DNA from: an uncultured Zoogloea sp.
GTDB lineage: Bacteria; Pseudomonadota; Gammaproteobacteria; Burkholderiales; Rhodocyclaceae
DNA: 45,587 nucleotides
Assembly (NCBI GenBank): GCA_937967645.1
Contig: CALBTT010000108.1
Coordinates: 1 to 45,587 of the forward strand
Direction of reading: 5' to 3'
In this document: in pieces, positions 33,002 to 40,954 of the stretch
Layout: every line of letters starts with the position of its first letter
Position numbering within the stretch: position 1 is the stretch's first letter
Program-made: the position numbers and the translations under genes
The notes under the pieces: generated by a model
The model's input: the letters and a program-made list of their open reading frames with translations, nothing else
Databases searched by the model: none
Told to the model about the DNA's origin: nothing

Positions 33002-34375
33002 TCAGGCCGCCACGATGCGGTAGCACGGGTTGTAGGTCTTGCCCGGCAGCTTCATGCGCCCCTGGGCGACGAAGGACGCCATCAACTCGTCCATCGGCCC
33101 CATGATCTCGGGCTCCCCCTGGATCTCGAAGGGGCCGTGCTTCTCGATCTCGCGGATCCCCTCGTCCTTCACATTGCCCGCCACCACGCCCGAGAAGGCC
33201 CGCCGCAGGTTGGCGGCCAGCAGGTGGGTGGGCTGGCGGCGATGCAGGGTCAGGTTGCGCATCCGCTCATGGGTCGGCCGGAAGGGCTGCTGGAACTCAT
33301 GCTCGATCTTGAGCAGCCAGTTGAAGTAGTAGGCGTCGCGCATCTCCTTGCGGAAATCACGCACCTCGGCAATGCCCGCATTGATGGTGCGGGCTACCGC
33401 CTCCGGATCGTCGATGATGATGCGGTAGCGCTTGCGCGCCTCCTCGCCGAGGGTCTGGGTGATGAAGCGGTCGATGCGCAGGAAATACTGCTCGGCGCTC
33501 CGCGGTCCGGTGAACACCAGCGGGAAAGGCAGCCTCGCGTTGTCCGGATGGAGCAGGATGCCCAGGATGTACAGGATCTCCTCCGCCGTGCCGACCCCGC
33601 CCGGAAAGACGACGATGCCGTGGCCGGTGCGCACGAAGGCCTCCAGGCGCTTCTCCACATCGGGCAGGATCACCAACTCGTTCACCACCGGGTTGGGCGC
33701 CTCCGCGGCGATGATGCCCGGCTCGGTGAAACCCATGTAGCGCCCGTTGCTGATGCGCTGGCTGGCGTGGGCCAGGGCTGCACCCTTCATGGGGCCCTTC
33801 ATGGCCCCGGGACCGCAGCCGGTGCATACATTGAGGGCACGCAGCCCGAGCTGGTAGCCCACCAGCTTGGTGTACTCGTACTCCTCCTGATTGATCGAAT
33901 GGCCGCCCCAGCACACCACCACATTGGGCTGGGTGATCGGCTGCAGGACGTTGGCGTTGCGCAGGATGTGGAACACCGCGTCGGTCACGCCTTCGGAGGT
34001 GCCGAAATCGAAGCGTGGATTGCCGCTGATCTCATTGCTGACGAAGACCACGTCCCGGAGCACAGCCATCAGGTGCTCCTGGATGCCCCGGGTCATTTCC
34101 CCATCCACGAAGGCGCTGGCCGGCGCACCGGTGATGTCCAGCTTGATGCCCCGGGCGCGCTGCTGGATCCGGATGTCGAAGTGCTGATAACGCTCCAGCA
34201 GCTCCTTGCCGTCATCCAGCTCGTTGCCGCAGTTGAGCACGGCCAGGGAGCAGTTGCGGTACAGAGTGTGGAGCCCGCCTCCCCCCTGGTTGGACAGCTG
34301 GGCCGCTTCCCGCCTGGACAGGACCTCCAGGCGACCGGTGGGAGACACTTGCGCGTCGACGACTTGGTAGTCCAT
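33002..34375 (-). CDS. ppnN: pyrimidine/purine nucleotide 5'-monophosphate nucleosidase
   Basis: This 457-residue protein is the long LOG-family nucleosidase PpnN (formerly YgdH), which releases bases from nucleoside monophosphates and in E. coli is controlled by (p)ppGpp. It has an N-terminal regulatory domain, VVCWGGHSINQEEYEYTK, the LOG loop CGPGAMKGPMKGAALAH, the PGGxGTxxE motif in VVFPGGVGTAEEIL, and a C-terminal domain ending in TYNPCYRIVAA. The length agrees with E. coli PpnN (454). The ATG at 34375 has an AGAGGG site; the frame is open to 34510. It is divergent from the antiporter gene, with a 232-bp region between them. Confidence 0.92.
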   Translation of the reverse strand: MDYQVVDAQVSPTGRLEVLSRREAAQLSNQGGGGLHTLYRNCSLAVLNCGNELDDGKELLERYQHFDIRIQQRARGIKLDITGAPASAFVDGEMTRGIQEHLMAVLRDVVFVSNEISGNPRFDFGTSEGVTDAVFHILRNANVLQPITQPNVVVCWGGHSINQEEYEYTKLVGYQLGLRALNVCTGCGPGAMKGPMKGAALAHASQRISNGRYMGFTEPGIIAAEAPNPVVNELVILPDVEKRLEAFVRTGHGIVVFPGGVGTAEEILYILGILLHPDNARLPFPLVFTGPRSAEQYFLRIDRFITQTLGEEARKRYRIIIDDPEAVARTINAGIAEVRDFRKEMRDAYYFNWLLKIEHEFQQPFRPTHERMRNLTLHRRQPTHLLAANLRRAFSGVVAGNVKDEGIREIEKHGPFEIQGEPEIMGPMDELMASFVAQGRMKLPGKTYNPCYRIVAA

Positions 34376-34607
34376 GGCTGCAACCCTCTTCTCAAAGCTG
34401 TCTGACAAGGACGCCCGACGCAGCGCTGGGGCGTCCACCGGTTCCAGCATAACGCCCTGACGCTGCTCCGCAGCAAAAAATGTTGCACTGCAGCGTAAAT
34501 TGTTGCGCACATGTCACAACCACCCGCCCTACCCGCTCTCAGCACATGGTTCCGGGGGGCACCTGGCGCTATCATTCCGCCCTCGACTCCCCAACCCACG
34601 CTTTCCC

Positions 34608-35879
34608 ATGACCCTGCCGGCCGCCTCCACGCCCGAACTCGTCGCCGCCATCATCTTTGCGGTGGCCGTGCTGCACACCTTCTCGACCAAGTTCTTTGCG
34701 CATCTCGCCCACCTGCAGCCACGTCATGCGGGCCTGTGGCACCTGCTGGCGGAAGTGGAAGTGGTCTTCGGCTTCTGGGCCTTCGTACTGGTCGTTTCGC
34801 TGCTCTGGCTATCCGGCCAGGAGGCAGCGGTAAACTACCTGGAGGCCAGGAATTTCGGCGAACCCATGTTCGTCTTCGTGGTGATGGTGATCGCCGCCAG
34901 CCGCCCGATCGTCAGCACGGTGATCAGTGCGGTCCGCCTGATTGCCGCGATGATCCCGGTATCCCGGGAGGTCTCGGTGTTCTTCCTGTGCCTGTCGGTG
35001 GTCCCGCTGCTCGGTTCGTTCATCACCGAGCCGGCCGCCATGACCCTGGCCGCCCTGCTCCTGCGCGACGGCTACTTCCGGCAGGGGCTGAGCAACCGGC
35101 TCAAGTACGCAGCGCTGGGGATGCTGTTCGTGAATGTGTCCATCGGCGGCGTGATGACCAACTTTGCCGCCCCGCCAGTGCTGATGGTGGCAGGCAAATG
35201 GCAGTGGGACTCGCTCTACATGTTCTCCCACTTCGGCTGGAAAGCCGCCTCGGCGGTGTTCTTCAACGCGCTGGTGCTGACCTGGTTCTTCCGCCATGAG
35301 CTGGTGGAAAAGGGACGCCCGCAGGGCGACGCAGACGCCGCTCGGATGCCGGTCACCGTGGCCGCCATCCATCTCCTGTTCCTGGTCGGGGTAGTGCTGT
35401 TCGCCCACCACCCCGTGGTATTCATGGGGCTGTTCCTGTTCTTCCTGGGCTATACCGAGGCCTACAAGCAGCATCAGGATCGCCTGATCCTGCGTGAGGG
35501 CTTGCTGGTGGCCTTCTTCCTGTCGGGCCTGGTGGTCCTGGGCGGATTGCAACAGTGGTGGCTGCAGGCGGCGCTGACCGACGTGGAGCCGACGGTCCTG
35601 TACTTCCTGGCCACCGCGCTGACGGCAGTCACCGACAATGCGGCGCTGACCTACCTGGCCTCCCTGGTCGAAGGCGTCTCACCCGCATTCAAGTATGCGG
35701 TGGTGGCGGGCGCGGTGACCGGTGGCGGCCTGACCATCATCGCCAATGCACCGAACCCGGCTGGCGCAGCCATTCTCAAGGGGAGCTTCGACGACGAGTC
35801 GATCAGCCCGCTGGGGCTCTTCCTGGCGGCCCTGCCCCCCACCTGCGTCGCCATCTTCGCCTTTCAGGCGCTGGGCTGA
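34608..35879 (+). CDS. putative Na+/H+ antiporter (PF07399-type)
   Basis: This 423-residue polytopic inner-membrane protein has about eleven hydrophobic segments and motifs such as LHTFSTKFFAHLAHLQPRHA, LLGSFITEPAAMTLAALLLRD and TALTAVTDNAALTYLASLVEG, typical of the putative Na+/H+ antiporter family related to NhaD. Acidic residues in the membrane segments (ITEPA, VTDNA) could bind ions. The ATG at 34608 is chosen because upstream residues are not membrane-like; no strong ribosome-binding site is seen. A TATCAT hexamer near 34570 could be its -10. It converges on the chemoreceptor gene with a 57-bp gap. Confidence 0.75.
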   Translation: MTLPAASTPELVAAIIFAVAVLHTFSTKFFAHLAHLQPRHAGLWHLLAEVEVVFGFWAFVLVVSLLWLSGQEAAVNYLEARNFGEPMFVFVVMVIAASRPIVSTVISAVRLIAAMIPVSREVSVFFLCLSVVPLLGSFITEPAAMTLAALLLRDGYFRQGLSNRLKYAALGMLFVNVSIGGVMTNFAAPPVLMVAGKWQWDSLYMFSHFGWKAASAVFFNALVLTWFFRHELVEKGRPQGDADAARMPVTVAAIHLLFLVGVVLFAHHPVVFMGLFLFFLGYTEAYKQHQDRLILREGLLVAFFLSGLVVLGGLQQWWLQAALTDVEPTVLYFLATALTAVTDNAALTYLASLVEGVSPAFKYAVVAGAVTGGGLTIIANAPNPAGAAILKGSFDDESISPLGLFLAALPPTCVAIFAFQALG

Positions 35880-35936
35880 GCGGCCCGCCTAGCCCAGCCC
35901 TGGATCAGCCGGGGCTCGGCGAGGCCGGCCGTGCTT

Positions 35937-37430
35937 TCAGGCCGCCACCCGCTGGCAGACTTCCGCAAGCGCTCCATAGGCATCCTTGAGGGCCTTGAAG
36001 GTCGGCCGCACCTCGGCGATGCCAGTCGTCCTCACCCACTCCAGGTCACCCGCCCGGGCCTTCTGCAGCATCCGGCCACGCGCCTGGCGATAGCGGCCCA
36101 GAGCCTCCTTGAATGCCTGCAGAGCCCTTGCGGTCGGGTCGCCGGGTGCCATCCGGGCGATCTCGGGCAGTTGGGCGTCCAGCACCCGGTCGAGGGCGTC
36201 GATCCGCTCCGCGTGGGGAACGACCTGCTCCCGGCTACGGGAATTCACCACCAGGATGCTGTTGGTGCGGATCTCCTCGATCACATCCAGCAGCACCCGC
36301 ATGGGCTCGCGTCGCACATCGATCGTCACGCTCAGGGTGTTCAACTCCACCAGCCCGGTCATCAGCTGGCGCAGCCCGGCATCGCAGCCATTGACGCGTT
36401 GATCCAGGGTACGGGCCAGCCCGGCCACGCTGCCCATCTCCTCCACCAGGCGGCCACCGGATGAGGCCTCGCTGTTGGCACGGCCAACGATGTCCTGCAC
36501 CGCGGCCATGGTGTGCCGGGCGCCCTCCGCGATGGCCACCAGGGTCTCCGCCGCCTCGCCGGTGCTCTCGGCACTGGCGCCGGCCTTGGCCTGCACGCTG
36601 GCGAGCAGGACGTTGAGCCCCTCGCTGCCGCTCTCGATCGCCGAGATGATCTCGCCGACGCTCACGGTGGCCTCGCTGGTCCGTTCGGCCAGCTTGCGTA
36701 CTTCATCGGCCACCACCGCAAAGCCGCGCCCCTGCTCGCCGGCCCGGGCCGCCTCGATGGCGGCGTTGAGGGCCAGCAGGTTGGTCTGGCTGGCAATGGC
36801 CTGGATGATCTGGACGATCTTGCCGATCTGCTCGATATGGGCATGAACGCCGGCAAACTCCCGGCTGACGGCATCCATCACTCCGACCAGATCGCGCACT
36901 CCCTCCGACATGGCGGCCACCCGACCGCCGCCGCTGGAGGCCCGGTCGTGGGCCTCGGCCGCGATGGTCAGCAGGCTGGCCGCTTCGGACGACACCGCGC
37001 TGATGCCGCCGGCCATGCTCTCCACCGTGGTCGATGCCGCGATGGCCAGCTCGGACTGCTGGTCGGCGGTCTGCACCACGTCCGTGAACGAGGACACCAG
37101 CGTGCCCGACGACACCATCAGGTCGCGGGTCAGCTCGCCGATGCGTCCGGCGGCGGCGACCTTCTGCTGCAGCAGGCCTTCGAGCTTGCGCACCGACTCG
37201 GCGGCGTCCGCCGCAGGGCTCCCGTCATCGAGGAGGCGGCGGATGGCATCCAGCTGGGGCTGGACCGACTGGGTCCGCCGCATGAGGAATACTGGCGTGC
37301 TCCCGAGCAGGACGGCGGCCAGGACCAGGCCGACCTGCACGCCGCCAGTGGCCGCGCCGGCCGCGAAGGCGGCGCCCAGGGCGAGTGCCAGGACAAGGAA
37401 AATTCCGAAAGTGCGCATATCTGTCTTCAT
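35937..37430 (-). CDS. methyl-accepting chemotaxis protein with C-terminal extra domain
   Basis: This 497-residue receptor has two membrane helices near the N-terminus (about 7-26 and 31-49) separated by only a few residues, so it has almost no periplasmic sensor. The signalling coiled coil spans about 105-345 with the conserved hairpin tip QTNLLALNAAIEAARAGEQG and FAVVADEVRKLAERTSEAT. A further helical segment of about 125 residues (370-497), rich in Arg and Leu, follows the signalling domain and may be the real sensor, in the cytoplasm. No CheB/CheR-tethering pentapeptide ends the protein. It is separated from the upstream DUF1329 gene by a strong terminator, so it has its own promoter. Confidence 0.88.
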   Translation of the reverse strand: MKTDMRTFGIFLVLALALGAAFAAGAATGGVQVGLVLAAVLLGSTPVFLMRRTQSVQPQLDAIRRLLDDGSPAADAAESVRKLEGLLQQKVAAAGRIGELTRDLMVSSGTLVSSFTDVVQTADQQSELAIAASTTVESMAGGISAVSSEAASLLTIAAEAHDRASSGGGRVAAMSEGVRDLVGVMDAVSREFAGVHAHIEQIGKIVQIIQAIASQTNLLALNAAIEAARAGEQGRGFAVVADEVRKLAERTSEATVSVGEIISAIESGSEGLNVLLASVQAKAGASAESTGEAAETLVAIAEGARHTMAAVQDIVGRANSEASSGGRLVEEMGSVAGLARTLDQRVNGCDAGLRQLMTGLVELNTLSVTIDVRREPMRVLLDVIEEIRTNSILVVNSRSREQVVPHAERIDALDRVLDAQLPEIARMAPGDPTARALQAFKEALGRYRQARGRMLQKARAGDLEWVRTTGIAEVRPTFKALKDAYGALAEVCQRVAA

Positions 37431-37461
37431 CGCAATGGGTCTCCAGGTGAGGATCCGGGTG

Positions 37462-37499
37462 AAAAAAAGGCCAGCCGGCGGACGCGCCGCCAGCTGGCC
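37462..37499 (-). terminator. strong terminator of the DUF1302/DUF1329 operon
   Basis: On the minus strand a 13-bp stem with one G-T pair (arms 37487-37499 and 37469-37481) and loop CGCGT is followed by seven T (37462-37468). It lies 21 bp after the DUF1329 stop. Confidence 0.92.
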
Positions 37500-37520
37500 C
37501 GACAGGCCGGGACTGGAGGA

Positions 37521-38828
37521 TCAGTCGCCGCCGCGCATGTACTGCACCTGGAACATGGAGGGCGGGTTCAGCTTGGGATCGACCTGACCCTTGAACTGGC
37601 CGGTGGTGCAATGCTTGCTCTGCACGTCCACCATCGAGAAGGCGTCATCGATGCCGATGCCGGAGCCCTTGTTGATCGGCAGGTGGCTGTCCGGATGGGC
37701 CTTGCCCACCATGAAGACCTTCCACAGCTCACCCTTGCGGTCGTAGATCTCGTTGGCGCCGTTCAGGTTGCCAAGCTGGGCATCCATGTAGAACACGCGC
37801 TTGCTGACCGGATGGTTCGCATTGACCGGCGCGGCTTCCAGCACATAGACCTTGCGCAGCTGCCAGCTGGCGTTGTGGAAGCAGCCACCCTGGCCGCCGA
37901 AGTCCACGTACTTGTAGCCATCAGGCTCGGCCGGCATGTCGGTGGCCAGCTTCAGCTCGTTGTGGTTCCACATGGGCAGGATCACGTTCTTCGTGCCCTT
38001 GTAGGTCCACTTCATGTCGGAGATGCGGCCGTTGTAGCCCTCGAAGTCCTCGATCATCAGGTCGGAGCCGAGGAAGGCGTCGGTGGTCTGACCGGTAGCC
38101 AGGCGACGCACGCGGCGCTGGAAGCCCAGGTAGAGGTAGGCATCGTCGAGCTTCTGGTCATCCTCGTAACGCTGGATGAGGAGCTGGGTGTTCTTCAGAT
38201 CCTGGGGCTCCAACACCTTGACGTAAATGGCGCGGAACAGTTCGGACGGGTTCGGCGTCACCTCCGGCAACGGCGCATCCTTCACCCGGTGCTTGAAGTT
38301 CAGGAAGTGCATATTCATCTTGAGCGTCTTCTCGACCTGCCCAGTCTGCATGTTGCGATACTTCCAGTAGAACGGGTAAATCGCAGCACCATCACCCCAG
38401 TTCACGCCGTACTTGTAGTTCCAGGCGAGCTTCTCGCCGGCGCGCGGGTCCTTGGCATCGGGCTCTTCAGGGAACGGCCGGCCGGCCACATAGCCTTCCA
38501 GGTCGCCGTTCTTGGCGCCCAGCTTGGCCTTGCCGAGGTTCTTGCGGGTCGCCTCGACGTAGGGCTTGGAAAGCTCGAACTGGGTGGTCGGGCCCACCTT
38601 GATCTCGAACAGGCCGTCCTTCAGGAGCTTGTACACGCCGGCGGGAATGGCGTCCTTGAACTGGTCGGCGTTGGCCTTGTTGATCACGGTGCCGGGGTTG
38701 AGGCCGTTCACCTTGGGGAAGCCGCCCTTGTAGGGGTTGAAGGTGTTTTCCACGTCCGCTTCGGTGCTGGCGTGGGCGAAGCCGGTGGCCAGCAGGGCCA
38801 CGGTGGCAGCAATCAGGGTCTTCTTCAT
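37521..38828 (-). CDS. DUF1329 periplasmic protein (LolA-like fold expected)
   Basis: This 435-residue protein has a signal peptide (MKKTLIAATVALLATGFAHA) and no membrane anchor, so it should be periplasmic. It fits DUF1329, a family I recall as being related to the LolA/LolB lipoprotein-carrier fold. Typical stretches are YKYGVNWGDGAAIYPFYWKY, then PMWNHNELKLATDMPAEPDG and VSKRVFYMDAQLGNLNGANE. Family members travel with DUF1302 proteins and MMPL transporters in gene clusters for degrading hydrophobic compounds. It has a GAGGAG site 17 bp after the DUF1302 stop and is the last gene before a strong terminator. A carrier role for a hydrophobic molecule is inference. Confidence 0.85.
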   Translation of the reverse strand: MKKTLIAATVALLATGFAHASTEADVENTFNPYKGGFPKVNGLNPGTVINKANADQFKDAIPAGVYKLLKDGLFEIKVGPTTQFELSKPYVEATRKNLGKAKLGAKNGDLEGYVAGRPFPEEPDAKDPRAGEKLAWNYKYGVNWGDGAAIYPFYWKYRNMQTGQVEKTLKMNMHFLNFKHRVKDAPLPEVTPNPSELFRAIYVKVLEPQDLKNTQLLIQRYEDDQKLDDAYLYLGFQRRVRRLATGQTTDAFLGSDLMIEDFEGYNGRISDMKWTYKGTKNVILPMWNHNELKLATDMPAEPDGYKYVDFGGQGGCFHNASWQLRKVYVLEAAPVNANHPVSKRVFYMDAQLGNLNGANEIYDRKGELWKVFMVGKAHPDSHLPINKGSGIGIDDAFSMVDVQSKHCTTGQFKGQVDPKLNPPSMFQVQYMRGGD

Positions 38829-38845
38829 TGTGTGTGTCTCCTCGA

Positions 38846-40843
38846 TCAGAACTTGTAGCGCATGGTCAGGAAGATTTCGTCTTCCCGGATGGCGGAGCCG
38901 ATGGGACCGGCGCGGAAGCGGCCCAGGGGTTCCATGCCGGACAGGCCGCGGGAATAGGCGACCATCGGGTCACCCGGATAGGTACCGGCGGTGTAAGGCG
39001 CAAACGGGTTGCAGGAACGGCAGTCGTCGAAGGAATTGCCACCATTGGAGCCGCCCTTGAAGTTGGCGCCGAAGGTGAACTTGAGCTTGTCGGTGGTGCT
39101 CCACTCCAGCGCCGGGGCGATGGCATGGGTACGCGAGCGGAAGTCGCGGGCGATGATCAGCTGCGGGCTGATCCGGTCACCGGCCAGGAAGCCCTTCATC
39201 AGCAGGGTGCCGATGAAGTTGTCCTTGAAGTCTGGGATGCCGCGCTCGCCGACGCCACCGTTTTCACGCTCGTGGTCGAAGATGTGCTGCCAGAACAGCT
39301 GGGCGGAGAACAGAGTGGTACGGTTCGGGTTGATCCAGGACACGAAGGTCGGCCGGTCCACCCCGATCACACTGCGCCACACGCGGTTCTTGGAGTACAG
39401 CTCGGGACGGTTGGTGTTGGCGAACTCTTCACCCCAGGTCATCGCGCCTTCGAAACGGAAAGCCGCACCCAGCGCCTCGGACTGGAAGTCCAGCGAGCCA
39501 CCCAGCAGGTTGACCCGCGGGAACTCCATGTCGAAGGAGATCAGGTAGGGCCAGGCGTTCTGGTACTGCCCGGTGAAGGAGTTGGTGGCCCGCTTGCCAC
39601 CGTGCAGGGACGGCAGCTGGGAACGGTAATGCAGCGCGTTCAGGGAGAAGTTCAGGCCGCCCATGGTCACGCCTTCGAACTTGCCGCCGATCTGGGTGTT
39701 GGCCAGGCTCCATTTGGGCAGGTTCACGTTGGCGAGACCAATCTGACCCGGGCCGAAGTTGGTGGCCAGGTAAGTATCGGGGCCCACGTTGGCAAAGTTG
39801 GAGACCGTGCCGCCGTAGTCCCACAAGGTCCGCATGCCACGGAAGAAGCAGCCCGCGTCCAGGGCCACGTTGGTGGTACCGCACTGCCCCAGGTTGTTGG
39901 CGCGGAACTGATCGAAGTTCCAGATCAGCTGCAGGTTGCGGTCCTGCATGGATTCGGACGCGCCCATGCGCCACTCGGCCTGGGCGATCCACATGGGAAT
40001 GCGGATGTCCTGCAACTCGTCATAGATGTTGTTGCGCGAGTAGTCGACCGGGTTGATCACGTCGAGCACGCGGAACAGGTCGGTACGCCCCCACACCACC
40101 TGCTGCTTGCCCAGCTTCAGGAAGAGCTCCTGGCCCCCACCGATGTCCAGGCTGTTCTTGACGTAGGCTTCACGGATGAAGTCCAGGCGGCTGTTGAACT
40201 CGGGGAACTCCAGATCGCTGGTGCTCTTGTCGCCGTAGCCACCGAAGTCGGTACAGCCACGACGGTCCACGTTGCACGGACGCACCGGGGTGGCGAAGGC
40301 GACACCGCCATTGACGTTGTGCCAGCGATCACCGAGCACGCGCAACCCCTCGTTGGGGTTGTTCGGATAGGAATCCATGAACTTGTTGTTGGCCGCACCC
40401 GGGTAACCCAGGCCTGCCACCGCCGAATAGCCCAGCGGGCCGGCCGGCGAGGTGGAGCCCCAGGGAACATCCGCCAGAGTGCCACCCAGGGTGCTCTGGG
40501 CGCCGATAGAGCCGCCGGCATCTTCGCCGTACTGGCCCTTGTTCATGCGATAGACGCCGTCCCAACTGCCCCGCAGGACGCTGTGGAAGACCCAGCCGCC
40601 GGACAGCTTCTTGTCTGCCTCGACCTGCATGGTGTTACGGAACTTGGACAATCCGACAACCTTGCCCGTGTTGTCGCGGCCCCGGAATGCGGTGTGGTTC
40701 TCGTAATAGGTGTCCACCTGCCAGGGTTCGCTGGAGCTGCCCATGTCGGGCAGGCTTTCCTGGGCAAAGGCCGGCATTGCGGCAGCCACCGCCAGCGCGG
40801 TGAGGCTGAGGACCGGTACTTTCCGGCTTGATCTGTTTCTCAT
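38846..40843 (-). CDS. DUF1302 outer-membrane protein
   Basis: This 665-residue protein has a signal peptide (core VPVLSLTALAVAAAMPAFAQ, with cleavage after AFA at about residue 27) and ends in Tyr-Lys-Phe, the C-terminal aromatic signature of outer-membrane beta-barrels, with many amphipathic strands (for example LFLKLGKQQVVWGRTDLFRV). It belongs to DUF1302, whose members occur with DUF1329 and RND genes near catabolic genes. Two short cysteine pairs (CNVDRRGC, DDCRSC) may form loop disulphides. The start has a strong AAGGAGGAG site. A role as channel or receptor for a hydrophobic substrate is likely but unproven. Confidence 0.87.
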   Translation of the reverse strand: MRNRSSRKVPVLSLTALAVAAAMPAFAQESLPDMGSSSEPWQVDTYYENHTAFRGRDNTGKVVGLSKFRNTMQVEADKKLSGGWVFHSVLRGSWDGVYRMNKGQYGEDAGGSIGAQSTLGGTLADVPWGSTSPAGPLGYSAVAGLGYPGAANNKFMDSYPNNPNEGLRVLGDRWHNVNGGVAFATPVRPCNVDRRGCTDFGGYGDKSTSDLEFPEFNSRLDFIREAYVKNSLDIGGGQELFLKLGKQQVVWGRTDLFRVLDVINPVDYSRNNIYDELQDIRIPMWIAQAEWRMGASESMQDRNLQLIWNFDQFRANNLGQCGTTNVALDAGCFFRGMRTLWDYGGTVSNFANVGPDTYLATNFGPGQIGLANVNLPKWSLANTQIGGKFEGVTMGGLNFSLNALHYRSQLPSLHGGKRATNSFTGQYQNAWPYLISFDMEFPRVNLLGGSLDFQSEALGAAFRFEGAMTWGEEFANTNRPELYSKNRVWRSVIGVDRPTFVSWINPNRTTLFSAQLFWQHIFDHERENGGVGERGIPDFKDNFIGTLLMKGFLAGDRISPQLIIARDFRSRTHAIAPALEWSTTDKLKFTFGANFKGGSNGGNSFDDCRSCNPFAPYTAGTYPGDPMVAYSRGLSGMEPLGRFRAGPIGSAIREDEIFLTMRYKF

Positions 40844-40870
40844 GGTGTCTCCTCCTTGGTTTTACCGATT

Positions 40871-40954
40871 GCGGCCCTGCTTCGGGCCGCCCTCCCTAAA
40901 TCGGCGCGGCCGGGGACGGGGATTGTGCAAGACCCCTCCCCCGGGCCCCGGCCG
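40871..40954 (-). other. two strong hairpins between the RND and DUF1302 genes
   Basis: Hairpin A: 7-bp arms GCGGCCC (40871-40877) and GGGCCGC (40884-40890). Hairpin B: 9-bp arms CGGCCGGGG (40907-40915) and CCCCGGCCG (40946-40954), directly after the RND stop codon. Neither has a T-run, so the operon probably reads through. They could protect the 3' end of the RND segment and set different transcript levels for the downstream outer-membrane genes. Confidence 0.6.
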
